The notes: generated by a model not told the origin, from the sequence alone. A DNA stretch of 64,000 nucleotides from Massilia agri (GCF_024753255.1 NZ_JANUHA010000011.1:62001-126000), one strand, 5' to 3'; shown: positions 17,855 to 29,836, counted from the stretch's first letter. Program-made: numbers and translations.

Positions 17855-20800
17855 GCTGCTTGTGCCTCAGTTGCGAAATTCGCGGCGGACTCCATGTCCA
17901 CCGCCACGATGCGCGATACGCCCTGCTCCTGCATCGTCACACCGATGAGTTGATTGGCCATCTCCATCGCGATCTTGTTGTGCGAGATGAAGAGGAATTG
18001 GGTATGGTCCGACATCCGCTTGACCATGCGGCAGAAGCGCTCGGTATTGGCGTCGTCGAGCGGCGCGTCCACCTCGTCCAGCAGGCAGAACGGCGCCGGG
18101 TTCAGGCGGAACATCGAGAACACGAGGGCCGTCGCCGTCAGCGCCTTTTCGCCGCCCGACAGCAGGTGGATGGTCGCGTTCTTCTTGCCCGGCGGCTGGG
18201 CCATCACCTGCACGCCGGAGTCGAGGATCTCGTCGCCCGTCATCACCAGCTTGGCATTGCCGCCGCCGAAGAGGATGGGGAAGAGTTCCGAGAAATGGGT
18301 GTTGACCCGGTCGAAGGTGTCCTGCAGCAGGTCGCGGGTCTCGCGGTCGATGCGGTGGATCGCGTCTTCGAGCGTGTTGATGGCTTCCTGCAAATCGTTG
18401 TTCTGCGAATCGAGGTAGCGCTTGCGCTCTGTGGCCTGGGCCAGCTCCTCGACCGCCGCCAGGTTGACCGCGCCGAGGGCGCTGATGGCATTGGTCAGGC
18501 GCGTCACCTCGCCCTGCAGGTATTGCGGCTTCATGTCCGGGGTCAGCTTTTCCTCGAGCTCGGATTCGACGGCGCCGGTGGTCGCCAGCGCTTCGGCGAA
18601 CTGCTCCTGGTTCAGGCGCGCGGCCTGCTCCTTGAGCTGCATTTCCGTGATGCGGTCGCGCTGCGGCTGCAGGCTGCGCTCGTTGCCCATGCGCGCTTCT
18701 TCCATCTGGCGCAGCTGCTGGGTGATCTGGTCGAGTTCGTGGCGGGCGTCGGCCAGGGCGCGCTCCTGCGCGCCCCGGCGGTCCAGCAGCTCCTGCAAGC
18801 CTTCGTGGGCGGTGCCGGATTCCAGTGCTTCCAGCTCCAGCCTGCCGGCCCCCAGGCTGGCGGAAACCTGCTCCGCCTGGCTGGTGGCGGTGGCGATGGA
18901 GCGGCGCAGTTCCTCGATGCGGGCGCGCTGGGCGCGTTCCGCAAACTGGGCTTCCTGGGCCCCGCGCTCGAGGTCGCGCAGTTTCTGGCGCGCGTCATTG
19001 AGAAGCTGCTCCTTTTCCAGGAAAGCGGTCTGGCCGTCTTCATGGGAACCCTGCAGCTCGGCCAGTTCCATGTCGAGCTGTTCGAATTCCATTTCGGCTT
19101 CCGCGGCGAGCTGGCGCTGCTCGGCTTCCTGGGCCGCGATCTCGGACAGGTCGGCCGCGATCTGGCCGCTGCGCTGGTTGAAGCGCGCCTCGATCTCGCT
19201 TTGCTTGAGCACCTCGATCTGCAGCGCATGCACTTCGCGCGTGAGCGTGGCGACGCGCTGGCGCGCATCCTGCAGGCGGCGCGTCAGCTCGCTCACCGCC
19301 GCATCGGCGCGGGTGGCGCGGCCCTTCGCTTCGTCCACCAGCAGGGCCTGTGCGCGCAGCTGCTTGCCGATATTGTCGATCTCGTGCTGCCGCGCCAGCA
19401 TGCCGTCCTGCTCGGCATCCGGCGCATGGAAGCGCACGCTCGATGCGGTCACCAGGTGGCCCTGGCGGGTGACGAAGGCCCCGCCCTGCGGCAGGCGGCC
19501 GCGGTTGGCGAACGCTTCGGCAGCGTCCTGGGCCACGTAGGTATGGTGCAGCCAGTCGTTCAGCACGCCGCGCAGGCCAGGGTCGTTCAGGCGCAGCAGG
19601 CTGGCGAAGGGTTTCAGGCCGGGTGTATCCGGCACGGCGGGCGCGCCGGGCGCCGGCGAGTACAGCGACAGGCGCGCGGGCGGCGCGTCGCTGAAGAAGG
19701 CCTTGGCCCAATCCAGGTTCGACAGTTCCAGCGCGGCCGAGCGCTCGCGCAGCACGGCTTCCAGCGCGGTCTCCCAGCCCTCCTCGACATCGAGCTTCTG
19801 CCACAGGCGCGGCAAGGCGGCCAGTTCGTGTTTCTCCAGCCAGGGCTGGACCTTGCCCTGGGTCTGGACGCGGTCCTGCATCTGGCGCAGCGCACCCAGG
19901 CGCGCCTCGAGCTGGGCGCTTGCGGCGCTCTCGGTTGCAACGAGGGCGTGGGCATCCTTGCGCTCCTGCTCGACCGCCTCCTGGCGCCCGGTCGCCTCCT
20001 CGAGCAGCATGGTCTGCTCTTCCAGCGCCAGCTGCTTTTCTTCCAGTTGCATGCGCAGGTTGTCGAGGGTCGCGCTGTCGGGCAGGTTCAGGCCGTTCCT
20101 CTCCTGCTGCAGGCGCTCGCGCCGGCTGGCCAGGTTCGTCAGGATGTTCGCGGCATTGCGCTGGTGGGCGCTGGCCAGTTCGATGCGCTGCTGCACCTGC
20201 ATGATGCGTTCGCGCGAGGCATTGGATTGCTCCTGGGCCTGGCGCCAGGCGGTCTCCAGTTCCGGCACGCGTTCGCCGGCCGCCTCCACGGCGATCTGGG
20301 CGCCTTCCGCGCGCGCGCCGAGTTCTTCCAGCGTCATCTCCGCCTCGCCCAGTTGTTCCTCGAGCTCCTGGCGCTGGGCGAGCCACTGGTCGCGCTGGGC
20401 GGCCAGGGTGCCGAGCTGGGTCTGCAGGCGGGTGCGCGACTCGACCACGAACTTGATCTGCGCTTCCAGGCTGCCGATTTCGGAATTGGTCTGGTACAGC
20501 GCGCCCTGCGCCGTGTGCAGGCGGTCGCCGATCGAGAAGTGGGCCTGGCGCATGTGCTCGAGTTCGAGCTCGACGTTGCGCAGCTTGGCGGTCTGGGCCT
20601 CCAGCGCCGTCTGCGCCTCCTCGACCTCGCGGAAGTAGCGCAGCTGCTCGGCCCTGGCCTCGTTCTTGCGCAGCAACCAGAGCAGCTTCTGCTTTTCTTC
20701 CTGGTCGGCCTGCAGCTGGTGGAAGCGGTTCGCCACCGCCGCCTGGGCTTCCAGCTTTTCCAGGTTGGCGTTCAGCTCGCGCAGGATGTCCTCGACCCGC

Positions 20801-21375
20801 AGCAGGTTCTCGCGCGTGTCCGACAGCCGGTTCTCGGTCTCGCGGCGGCGCTCCTTGTACTTCGAGACGCCGGCCGCTTCTTCGAGGAAGACGCGCAGCT
20901 CTTCCGGGCGCGATTCGATGATGCGGGCGATCATGCCCTGGCCGATGATGGCGTAGGCGCGCGGACCCAGGCCGGTGCCGAGGAAGATGTCCTGGATGTC
21001 GCGCCGGCGCACCGGCTGGCCGTTGATGTAGTAGGTCGAGGTGCCGTCGCGCGTCAGGGTGCGCTTGACCGCGATCTCGGCATACTGGCCCCACTGCCCG
21101 GCCGCCTTGCCGTCGCTGTTGTCGAACACCAGTTCGACCGAGGCGCGGCCCGAGGGCTTGCGGTAGGTCGAGCCGTTGAAGATGACGTCCTGCATCGACT
21201 CGCCGCGCAGCTCGGAAGCCTTGGATTCGCCCAGCACCCAGCGTACGGCGTCGATGATGTTCGACTTGCCGCAGCCGTTCGGGCCGACCACGCCCACGAG
21301 CTGGCCGGGCACCTGGAAATTGGTGGGATCGACGAAAGACTTAAATCCCGACAATTTGATGGAGGAGAGGCGCAC
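17851..21375 (-). CDS. smc: Chromosome partition protein SMC
   Basis: This 1174-residue condensin ATPase organises and segregates the chromosome. The N-terminal head has Walker A GPNGCGKSNI (31-40). A long coiled coil rich in Glu, Gln, Ala and Arg follows, then the hinge (about 510-650, including HELAALPRLWQKLDVEEGWE), the returning coiled coil, and the C-terminal head with the ABC signature LLSGGEKALTA and Walker B FCLLDEVDAPLDDAN. Length and layout are standard. The partner genes scpA and scpB are not in the window. It is coupled to zipA through a 4-bp overlap and begins 93 bp after the DUF1631 gene. Confidence 0.96.
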   Translation of the reverse strand: MRLSSIKLSGFKSFVDPTNFQVPGQLVGVVGPNGCGKSNIIDAVRWVLGESKASELRGESMQDVIFNGSTYRKPSGRASVELVFDNSDGKAAGQWGQYAEIAVKRTLTRDGTSTYYINGQPVRRRDIQDIFLGTGLGPRAYAIIGQGMIARIIESRPEELRVFLEEAAGVSKYKERRRETENRLSDTRENLLRVEDILRELNANLEKLEAQAAVANRFHQLQADQEEKQKLLWLLRKNEARAEQLRYFREVEEAQTALEAQTAKLRNVELELEHMRQAHFSIGDRLHTAQGALYQTNSEIGSLEAQIKFVVESRTRLQTQLGTLAAQRDQWLAQRQELEEQLGEAEMTLEELGARAEGAQIAVEAAGERVPELETAWRQAQEQSNASRERIMQVQQRIELASAHQRNAANILTNLASRRERLQQERNGLNLPDSATLDNLRMQLEEKQLALEEQTMLLEEATGRQEAVEQERKDAHALVATESAASAQLEARLGALRQMQDRVQTQGKVQPWLEKHELAALPRLWQKLDVEEGWETALEAVLRERSAALELSNLDWAKAFFSDAPPARLSLYSPAPGAPAVPDTPGLKPFASLLRLNDPGLRGVLNDWLHHTYVAQDAAEAFANRGRLPQGGAFVTRQGHLVTASSVRFHAPDAEQDGMLARQHEIDNIGKQLRAQALLVDEAKGRATRADAAVSELTRRLQDARQRVATLTREVHALQIEVLKQSEIEARFNQRSGQIAADLSEIAAQEAEQRQLAAEAEMEFEQLDMELAELQGSHEDGQTAFLEKEQLLNDARQKLRDLERGAQEAQFAERAQRARIEELRRSIATATSQAEQVSASLGAGRLELEALESGTAHEGLQELLDRRGAQERALADARHELDQITQQLRQMEEARMGNERSLQPQRDRITEMQLKEQAARLNQEQFAEALATTGAVESELEEKLTPDMKPQYLQGEVTRLTNAISALGAVNLAAVEELAQATERKRYLDSQNNDLQEAINTLEDAIHRIDRETRDLLQDTFDRVNTHFSELFPILFGGGNAKLVMTGDEILDSGVQVMAQPPGKKNATIHLLSGGEKALTATALVFSMFRLNPAPFCLLDEVDAPLDDANTERFCRMVKRMSDHTQFLFISHNKIAMEMANQLIGVTMQEQGVSRIVAVDMESAANFATEAQAA

Positions 21376-21468
21376 GTGCTTCTGGCTGGTAAGGGAGTCG
21401 CAAAGGCCCCATCATACCATCTGTTGCGTAGCTTTAAGCCAAGAAGCAAGCTTGCGAACTCGACAATT

Positions 21469-23754
21469 TTAGCCGGCGGCGTGCAAGGCGTCGTGGTGGG
21501 CGTCGTTCATGGCGGCCTCGCCTGCCGCCTGGGTCAGCACGCGGCCGACCACGCCCTCCGGCGCCAGCACCCGGATGCTGCCGGTACGGAAGGCGTCCAG
21601 CAGGCGCTCGGCCGGCAGCGAAAAGGCTTCTTTCTTGCCGGCGCCGGAAAAGATGAACAGGGTGCGCAGGGGGCTGACCCAGGCCAGCTTGAGCTTGCGG
21701 ATGCCTTCCTTGCCGGTGAACTCGACGCGCATGCCGCGCACCAGAGTGGCCAGCGAGGCCGCGGCCGGGTCCTTCACGTCGGGGACGTCCTCTTCCCCGG
21801 CAGCCGCCTGTTCCTGGGCGATGCGGCGCATGGCGTCCTGCTGGGCCGCCTCCACCGCCAGTTCCAGCTGGCGCTCGGGCGAGAGCTCGATCGGAGCGCG
21901 CACGATGGCGGCGTGGCATTCGGCCAGCTCGGCGAAGAACTGGAGGCGCTCGGCATCCTGCCACTTGACGGCATCGAGCCACTTGTTGAGGGTGGTGAGC
22001 AGGCCCGGCAAACGCGAGATCAGGGCCTTTCGTTCTTCCTGGGTGGCCTTGGGCTTGACGCTCCAGATCAGGTCGTCCATGGCGCGGGTGGCGTTGTCGA
22101 TGGCGCCCGGCTTGCTGTCCTCGATCACGTAGGCCAGGGTGAGCACGGGCGTCCAGCGCTGTTCGAGGAAGGTGCCGACCAAAGCCACCAGCTGCTCTCC
22201 CGCCAGGCGCGTTGCAACCGCCTTCTTGGCCGAACGGGTCGCGGCCTGCTGCTTTTCCTGGCGCGTGGCCTGGGCGATCGGGCCGGCGATCGCCTGCGCC
22301 TCGACCTGCTCGCGTTCCAGGATGCTCGCCTCCACCTCGGCCACGGCGGCCGCGAAAGCGTCCGGCCGCCCCTCCTCGCGCACCTTTTCGACGCCGCGGC
22401 GCATCGCCCGGTAGACCGGATCATCCTGGCCCCCCGGCTGCTCCCAGCCGACGTTCGACAGCAGGTCGAGCATGCGCCGCGCCGGGTGCGCCTCTTCGAA
22501 GAAGAAGCTGCGGTCCTTCAGGGCGGCCTTCAGCACCGGCACCTGCAGGAAGGCGATCAGGTCGCGGGTTTCCTGGGGGATCGACTCGTCCAGCAGCACG
22601 GTTTCGAAGATCCGCGACAGCAGGTCGAGGGTGGTCTCGTCGCCGCGCGACAGGCTGCCCTGGGGCAGGCTTTGCTTCAGGCGCGGCAGGTAGAACACGT
22701 CCTGGGAGGGGACGCCTGCCGGCACGGCGCCGGCCGCGACGCCACCGGCGCTCAGCTTTTCCAGCATCTCGATCAGGGGCGCGGGAATCGCGGCCATGGC
22801 GACGCCCTGCCCTGCGGGCGCCGCGACGTGGGAGCCTGCGGGCTGGCCTGGCGCGGCGTGCGGCGCCGGCGCGTTCGCCACCCCGGCCACGGGCGCGGCG
22901 ACGGCGAAGCCGGCGGCCCCGCTGGGACGCCAGCCGCCGCTGCCCTGCGGCAGGTTGGCGATCAGCGGAATGTCGAGGTCGGCGCCAAAAGCGGGTTCGG
23001 CCGCGCCGAAGAGCTGTTTCAGCCCCTGGGTGACGGCGGCATCGCGGCGCGCTTTCACGGCCCTGGCGGCGGCGCTGTCGTCGGTCTTGGCGAACCGTTC
23101 GCCGCGCGCGGGCTTGAGCTTGTCGGACAGAAGATCGAGCATCGGCCCGAAATCGAAGACGATCCCGGTGCGCAGCAGCGGCAGGATCAGGCCGTGCGAG
23201 TCGGCGTCGGGCTCGAACTCGCGCCAGGCTTCCTGCAGGGCGCGCAGGAAGACCTCGGGGCGGAAGGGGTTATGCGAGGCGCGCACCAGTTCGCGCCCCA
23301 GCAGCATGCCGAGCCGCACGCCCAGGCTGGCGAGGCGTTCGGAGCAGGCGATGTCGAAGGAACGGCTGATGCCGGCGAAGGCCAGCTGGTCGTCCATCTC
23401 TTCCATCGGGACCAGGCTGAGGGTGAGCGGCGCCTCCGTGGGCGGTTTGCTCAGGGCGGGCGCGAGGCGCGCGACTTCCTTGCGCAGGGCCAGCTCGATG
23501 CCGGTGGAGGCCAGGTGCACGAAGGCGTAGGGGTTGTCCTTGAGGAGGTTGCCCGAGCGGATGCGGCGCGCCGCCTGCTGGGGGTCCGGTCCGGCGGCGG
23601 TCATGTCGAGCAGCGCGGACGACATCCGCTGGGCCACGCCGGCCAGGGCGTCGAGCGCGTACGCGGCCGCCATGGCGACAAGCTCGTCCAGCGCTGCCTG
23701 CTGCGCAGCGGCGGCCTTGCGGACTGCGGGTGTCTGGGCGGTGGTGCTGGCCAT
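21469..23754 (-). CDS. DUF1631 family protein
   Basis: The 761-residue protein matches the DUF1631 pattern: an N-terminal helical region, conserved LLDLLSRIFETVLLDESIPQETRDLIAFLQVPVLKAAL in the middle, HPARRMLDLLSNVGWE, and a C-terminal domain with FIFSGAGKKEAFSLPAERLLDAFRTGSIRVL. A low-complexity Ala/Pro/Gly linker lies at about 270-330. No membrane or signal segment is seen. DUF1631 proteins are widespread in beta- and gammaproteobacteria; the C-terminal part is PilZ-like in flavour, so cyclic-di-GMP signalling is a possible role, but that is not established here. Transcription is leftward, ahead of smc. Confidence 0.8.
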   Translation of the reverse strand: MASTTAQTPAVRKAAAAQQAALDELVAMAAAYALDALAGVAQRMSSALLDMTAAGPDPQQAARRIRSGNLLKDNPYAFVHLASTGIELALRKEVARLAPALSKPPTEAPLTLSLVPMEEMDDQLAFAGISRSFDIACSERLASLGVRLGMLLGRELVRASHNPFRPEVFLRALQEAWREFEPDADSHGLILPLLRTGIVFDFGPMLDLLSDKLKPARGERFAKTDDSAAARAVKARRDAAVTQGLKQLFGAAEPAFGADLDIPLIANLPQGSGGWRPSGAAGFAVAAPVAGVANAPAPHAAPGQPAGSHVAAPAGQGVAMAAIPAPLIEMLEKLSAGGVAAGAVPAGVPSQDVFYLPRLKQSLPQGSLSRGDETTLDLLSRIFETVLLDESIPQETRDLIAFLQVPVLKAALKDRSFFFEEAHPARRMLDLLSNVGWEQPGGQDDPVYRAMRRGVEKVREEGRPDAFAAAVAEVEASILEREQVEAQAIAGPIAQATRQEKQQAATRSAKKAVATRLAGEQLVALVGTFLEQRWTPVLTLAYVIEDSKPGAIDNATRAMDDLIWSVKPKATQEERKALISRLPGLLTTLNKWLDAVKWQDAERLQFFAELAECHAAIVRAPIELSPERQLELAVEAAQQDAMRRIAQEQAAAGEEDVPDVKDPAAASLATLVRGMRVEFTGKEGIRKLKLAWVSPLRTLFIFSGAGKKEAFSLPAERLLDAFRTGSIRVLAPEGVVGRVLTQAAGEAAMNDAHHDALHAAG

Positions 23755-23777
23755 GGGCGTGATCGAAGGGGTTTCTC

Positions 23778-23810
23778 CTATTGTGCCATATTATTTCCAC
23801 ATGGCAATAG
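23778..23810. promoter_or_regulatory. Imperfect inverted repeat upstream of the DUF1631 gene
   Basis: CTATTGTGCCAT (23778-23789) and ATGGCAATAG (23801-23810) are near-complementary arms that differ by a 2-base insertion around an AT-rich 11-base centre. The structure lies 24-56 bp upstream of the DUF1631 start and overlaps AT-rich sequence that could hold its promoter. It could be an operator or a leader hairpin. Confidence 0.35.
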
Positions 23811-23860
23811 GGATCATGCATATCGTCGCGTTTTTGCCTATCCGAGTCAGAAATTTTGCC

Positions 23861-23888
23861 TTGAGATTGTCGGTGGGCGTCCTACACT
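23861..23888 (+). promoter_or_regulatory. Candidate promoter for the small repeat protein
   Basis: TTGAGA (23861-23866), a 16-bp spacer and TACACT (23883-23888) form a reasonable sigma-70 promoter pointing at the gene starting at 24014. Confidence 0.4.
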
Positions 23889-24013
23889 GGTTCACGCCGT
23901 GATCCGATAGCGAGGGATCAGGCCGGGCAGCATGATGGCTCGACCGGTAAGGCTGCGCTAACGAACGCAGCTCGGCAAGCAGGACATTTTTCCCACTTTG
24001 AAAGGAAATGCAG

Positions 24014-24211
24014 ATGGCCTCGAATCAAGGTAAATCGAAGCAGGGCGGCAGCTCGCAACAGCACGCCGAAGCCGGCCGCCAGGGCGGCAGCAAGCAGTCG
24101 GGCTCCGGCTCGGGCTCGCGTTCGGGCGGCAGCGGCGGCACCCGCGGCGGCACCCCCGAACAGCACGCCGAAGCCGGCCGCCAGAGCCACAAGAACGACA
24201 AGAACCGCTGA
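24014..24211 (+). CDS. Small hydrophilic Gly/Ser/Gln-rich protein, stress-type repeat
   Basis: The 65-residue protein is almost entirely polar (Gly, Ser, Gln, Lys, Arg) with no hydrophobic core, so it is probably disordered. It contains two copies of QHAEAGRQ preceded by Gln or Glu (residues 15-23 and 49-57), reminiscent of the KGG/YciG-like stress-protein repeat. At DNA level the two copies share 26 identical bases (24057-24082 and 24159-24184), which suggests internal duplication. Start choice: AAGGA at 24002-24006 is 7 nt from the ATG at 24014, but only about 1 nt from the ATG at 24008, so 24014 is preferred. A strong terminator follows. Function unknown; a general stress role is inference. 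Confidence 0.7.
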   Translation: MASNQGKSKQGGSSQQHAEAGRQGGSKQSGSGSGSRSGGSGGTRGGTPEQHAEAGRQSHKNDKNR

Positions 24212-24232
24212 CAAGCCTGTCGCGGAAGAAGC

Positions 24233-24271
24233 GGGCCCACCGTCGTCCTGACGGTGGGCCCTTCTGTTTTT
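24233..24271 (+). terminator. Rho-independent terminator of the small repeat protein gene
   Basis: A perfect 12-bp stem GGGCCCACCGTC (24233-24244) and GACGGTGGGCCC (24250-24261) with a 5-nt loop is followed by TTCTGTTTTT. It separates the small gene from the convergent ClpP-like gene that ends at 24278. Confidence 0.92.
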
Positions 24272-24277
24272 ACAGGA

Positions 24278-24838
24278 TCAGATATTGCGCAGCATTCCGC
24301 CCTTGGGCGGACGGAAGTCGCGCACGTCGTTGACCAGGCCAGCGATCTTCGCGTCGCGCGAATTCAGGTGCAGGTCGGAATACTGGTGGATGGCCCACTG
24401 TTCGGGCGTGAGCTCGACGCATTTGCGCAGGATCGATTCGGTGCGGGCGTCGTCCGCGCGCAGGCCTTCGACGATGATGTTCAGGGCGTCGGGGCGCGAG
24501 CCCGGGGACGCCGTCGCATGCGACTTGTGCACCATGAAGCGCGCGGTCTCGCTGCAGTATCGCTCGGTGCCGGACAGGTAGAGGATGACGGCGATCGAGG
24601 CCACCGCCCCGCCGTTGTACATCACGAACTTGATCGGCGAGTTCGACAGGAAGTTAAACAGGCACAGTCCATCGCTGACGTAGCCGCCGTTCGACTGCAC
24701 CAGCACGTGCGCCGTCTCGATGCCGTCCTCGGTCATCATCGACACGGCTTCGAACACACGGTGCACCATGTCACTGTTGACATCGCCGGACAGCGTGAAC
24801 CAGGCTTCCTTTACTCCTTGCGCTTTGTCTTCGCTCAT
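24278..24838 (-). CDS. ClpP-like serine peptidase
   Basis: The 186-residue protein has the ClpP/crotonase fold and a complete ClpP-type triad by alignment with E. coli ClpP: Ser81 in GGAVASIAV (ClpP GQAASMGA), His104 in RFMVHKSHA (ClpP RVMIHQPLG) and Asp155 in SDLHLN (ClpP RDRFLS). It is more divergent than housekeeping ClpP, lacks a ClpP-type propeptide, and has no Clp ATPase or trigger-factor gene beside it, so it is likely a stand-alone or specialised paralogue. The ATG at 24838 was chosen because MSEDKAQ leads straight into the domain; the longer frame runs into the divergent promoter region. Confidence 0.78.
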   Translation of the reverse strand: MSEDKAQGVKEAWFTLSGDVNSDMVHRVFEAVSMMTEDGIETAHVLVQSNGGYVSDGLCLFNFLSNSPIKFVMYNGGAVASIAVILYLSGTERYCSETARFMVHKSHATASPGSRPDALNIIVEGLRADDARTESILRKCVELTPEQWAIHQYSDLHLNSRDAKIAGLVNDVRDFRPPKGGMLRNI

Positions 24839-24985
24839 AGTCTTTTCCCACTGCAAAGTGTGTGGGATAAGTGTAGCAAAACGCGCGGAAATGCCTTGCC
24901 GCCCCCGCCCCAATAGTGTGCAGCAATGCTTTTTGGCAACCATATGACATTGCCTGTTCTTCCCTCTGGCTGCCCTCCCCTTTGG

Positions 24986-25014
24986 TTGACATGGAGCCAA
25001 TGCTGGCATATCCT
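24986..25014 (+). promoter_or_regulatory. Sigma-70 promoter of the glycine riboswitch-gcv operon
   Basis: A perfect -35 TTGACA (24986-24991), a 17-bp spacer and a -10 TATCCT (25009-25014) place the transcription start near 25021, at the first base of the riboswitch P1 stem. Confidence 0.8.
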
Positions 25015-25021
25015 CCGCAGT

Positions 25022-25217
25022 CTTGACCGGGAGAGCGCAGGAACTCCTGCCGCCGAAGGGGCACTACCCACAAACTCTCAGGCAAAAGGACTGGTCAAGG
25101 GGCATGTCGCGCACCGCGCGCAGGCTCACACTCTGGAGAGCGGCCCCGCCGACACGGGGCCCACCGAAGGGGCAGGCGGCCATGCCGCTATCTCTCAGGT
25201 ACCAAGGACAGAGGGGA
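25022..25217 (+). ncRNA. Tandem glycine riboswitch upstream of gcvT
   Basis: Two glycine aptamers are seen in a row. Aptamer 1 has P1 CTTGACC (25022-25028) paired with GGTCAAG (25093-25099), and the conserved GGGAGAGC, CGCCGAAGGGGCA and CTCTCAGGCAAAAGGAC blocks. Aptamer 2 has CTCTG (25131-25135) paired with CAGAG (25209-25213), with GGAGAGCGG, CACCGAAGGGGCAGGCG and CTCTCAGGTACCAAGGAC. Both keep the consensus core. By family knowledge, glycine binding turns on the cleavage genes. About 54 nt separate it from the gcvT ATG. No strong terminator hairpin with T run is visible in that gap, so control may be at translation initiation. Confidence 0.96.
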
Positions 25218-25271
25218 TACAAGGCACCCGCAAGGGTGCGCACGCACCCCTATTCACTGCCCGAGGATTCC

Positions 25272-26390
25272 ATGACGCTCAAAGCGACCCCGCTCAATTC
25301 CGCACACCGCTCCCTCGGAGCCAAGATGGTCGACTTCGGCGGTTGGGACATGCCGGTCAACTACGGCTCCCAGATCGAGGAACACAATGCCGTGCGCACC
25401 GACGCCGGCATGTTCGACGTGTCCCACATGTGCGTCGTCGACCTCAAGGGCGCGAACGTGCGCGCCTTCCTGCGTGGCCTGCTGGCCAACAACGTCGACA
25501 AGCTGCAGGTGCCCGGCAAGGCGCTCTACTCGGCCATGCTGAACCCCGAAGGCGGCGTGATCGACGACCTGATCGTGTATTACTTCAGCGAAGACTGGTT
25601 CCGCCTGGTCGTCAACGCCGGCACGGCCGAGAAGGACGTGGCCTGGATGACGCAGCAGAACGAAGCGACCAACTCCGGCATCACCATCACCCAGCGCCGT
25701 GACGGCAATGATCCGATCGCCCTGATCGCCGTGCAGGGCCCGAACGCCCGCGCCAAGGTCTGGCAGGTGCTGCCGAGCACGCAGGCCGCTTCCGAGCCGC
25801 TCAAGCCCTTCAACGTCGTGATCGTCCCGGATACGCAATTCGGCGAAGTGATGGTCGCGCGCACCGGCTACACCGGCGAAGACGGCTTCGAGATCGGTGT
25901 CTCGGCCTCCCAGGTCGAGGCCCTGTGGAACGCCTTTGCCGCGGCCGGCATCAAGCCCGCCGGCCTGGGCGCGCGCGACACCCTGCGCCTGGAAGCCGGC
26001 ATGAACCTCTACGGCCAGGACATGGACGACAGCGTGAACCCGCTCGACGCGGGCCTGGGCTGGACCGTCGACCTGGTCTCGGAGCGCGACTTCATCGGCA
26101 AGGCCGCCCTGCAGGCCAACGGCCAGCAAGCCAACTTCGTCGGCCTGATCCTGCGTGAAAAAGGCGGCATCCTGCGCGCCCACCAGAAGGTCATCGCCGC
26201 CTCCGGCAACGTCGGCGAAATCACCAGCGGCACCTTCAGCCCGAGCATGCAGCAGGCGATCGCCCTGGCGCGCGTGCCGATGGACGTCGCCATCGGCGAC
26301 ACCGTGCACGTGGAAATCCGCGACAAGAAGCTGGCCGCCAGCGTGGTGAAACTGCCGTTCGTGCGCAACGGCAAGGTCCTTGCCGCCTGA
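25272..26390 (+). CDS. gcvT: Glycine cleavage system T protein (aminomethyltransferase)
   Basis: The 372-residue T protein transfers the methylene group from the lipoyl-bound aminomethyl intermediate on GcvH to tetrahydrofolate, releasing ammonia. The N-terminus [33 protein letters not shown] and the DVSHM block are diagnostic. [11 protein letters not shown] and the [20 protein letters not shown] block form the folate-binding core, and the C-terminal barrel begins around GKAALQ. The ATG at 25272 follows a GAGG ribosome-binding site; the in-frame ATG at 25023 lies inside the riboswitch. It is first in gcvT-gcvH-gcvP and controlled by the upstream riboswitch. Confidence 0.97.
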   Translation: MTLKATPLNSAHRSLGAKMVDFGGWDMPVNYGSQIEEHNAVRTDAGMFDVSHMCVVDLKGANVRAFLRGLLANNVDKLQVPGKALYSAMLNPEGGVIDDLIVYYFSEDWFRLVVNAGTAEKDVAWMTQQNEATNSGITITQRRDGNDPIALIAVQGPNARAKVWQVLPSTQAASEPLKPFNVVIVPDTQFGEVMVARTGYTGEDGFEIGVSASQVEALWNAFAAAGIKPAGLGARDTLRLEAGMNLYGQDMDDSVNPLDAGLGWTVDLVSERDFIGKAALQANGQQANFVGLILREKGGILRAHQKVIAASGNVGEITSGTFSPSMQQAIALARVPMDVAIGDTVHVEIRDKKLAASVVKLPFVRNGKVLAA

Positions 26391-26448
26391 TACAGAATAA
26401 CCAGAACAACCGTTTATACTACCGCCTCACCCAACCCGGAGCCTTACC

Positions 26449-26829
26449 ATGAACATCCCAACCGACCTGAAATACACCGAGTCCCACGAGTGGGTCCGCC
26501 GCGAGGCTGACGGCACCCTGACCGTCGGCATCACCGAGTACGCGCAGGACGCGCTCGGCGACATCGTGTTCGTCGAACTGCCGCAGGTCGGCAAGGCATT
26601 CACGGCCGGCGACGACGCCGCCGTGGTCGAGTCGGTCAAGGCCGCCAGCGACATCTACGCGCCGGTCTCGGGCACCGTCACCGCCGTCAACCAGCCGGTC
26701 GCCGACGCCCCGGATTCGATCAACAGCGACGCCTACGGCGCCTGGCTGTTCAAGCTGGCCCCGAGCGACGCCGGCGCCTACGACAAGCTGATGGACGCCG
26801 ACGCCTACGGCAAGTCCACCGGCAACTAA
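26449..26829 (+). CDS. gcvH: Glycine cleavage system H protein (lipoyl carrier)
   Basis: The 126-residue protein carries the lipoyl arm that shuttles aminomethyl groups among GcvP, GcvT and dihydrolipoamide dehydrogenase. The lipoylated Lys64 lies in [17 protein letters not shown], the family-invariant context. Length is standard (about 125-130). A GGAG ribosome-binding site precedes the ATG. The 58-bp gap after gcvT contains TTTATACT, which could be a weak secondary -10 element. A compact intrinsic terminator begins 12 bp after the stop, before gcvP. Confidence 0.97.
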   Translation: MNIPTDLKYTESHEWVRREADGTLTVGITEYAQDALGDIVFVELPQVGKAFTAGDDAAVVESVKAASDIYAPVSGTVTAVNQPVADAPDSINSDAYGAWLFKLAPSDAGAYDKLMDADAYGKSTGN

Positions 26830-26840
26830 GCCGATATACG

Positions 26841-26870
26841 GGTGCGCTTTCGAAGCGCACCTTTTGTTTT
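26841..26870 (+). terminator. Intrinsic terminator between gcvH and gcvP
   Basis: A perfect 9-bp stem GGTGCGCTT (26841-26849) and AAGCGCACC (26853-26861) closes a TCG loop and is followed by TTTTGTTTT. This is a full rho-independent terminator inside the gcvTHP gene string, so gcvP would be transcribed by partial read-through or from its own start. Confidence 0.85.
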
Positions 26871-26935
26871 GCGGTTCCGCCCCGATCTGGCGGACTCCCC
26901 GGATTTTTCTCGCCCCCTGCTCTCCTGAATTGACC

Positions 26936-29827
<2,892 letters not shown>

Positions 29828-29836
29828 ACCGCTGGT

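Noticed and set aside
17539..23910. A 2123-codon rightward open frame
   Set aside because: It is the antisense shadow of zipA, smc and DUF1631. High GC keeps the opposite frame open; composition is His/Arg/Gln/Gly-rich with no domain, while the leftward genes have clear motifs.
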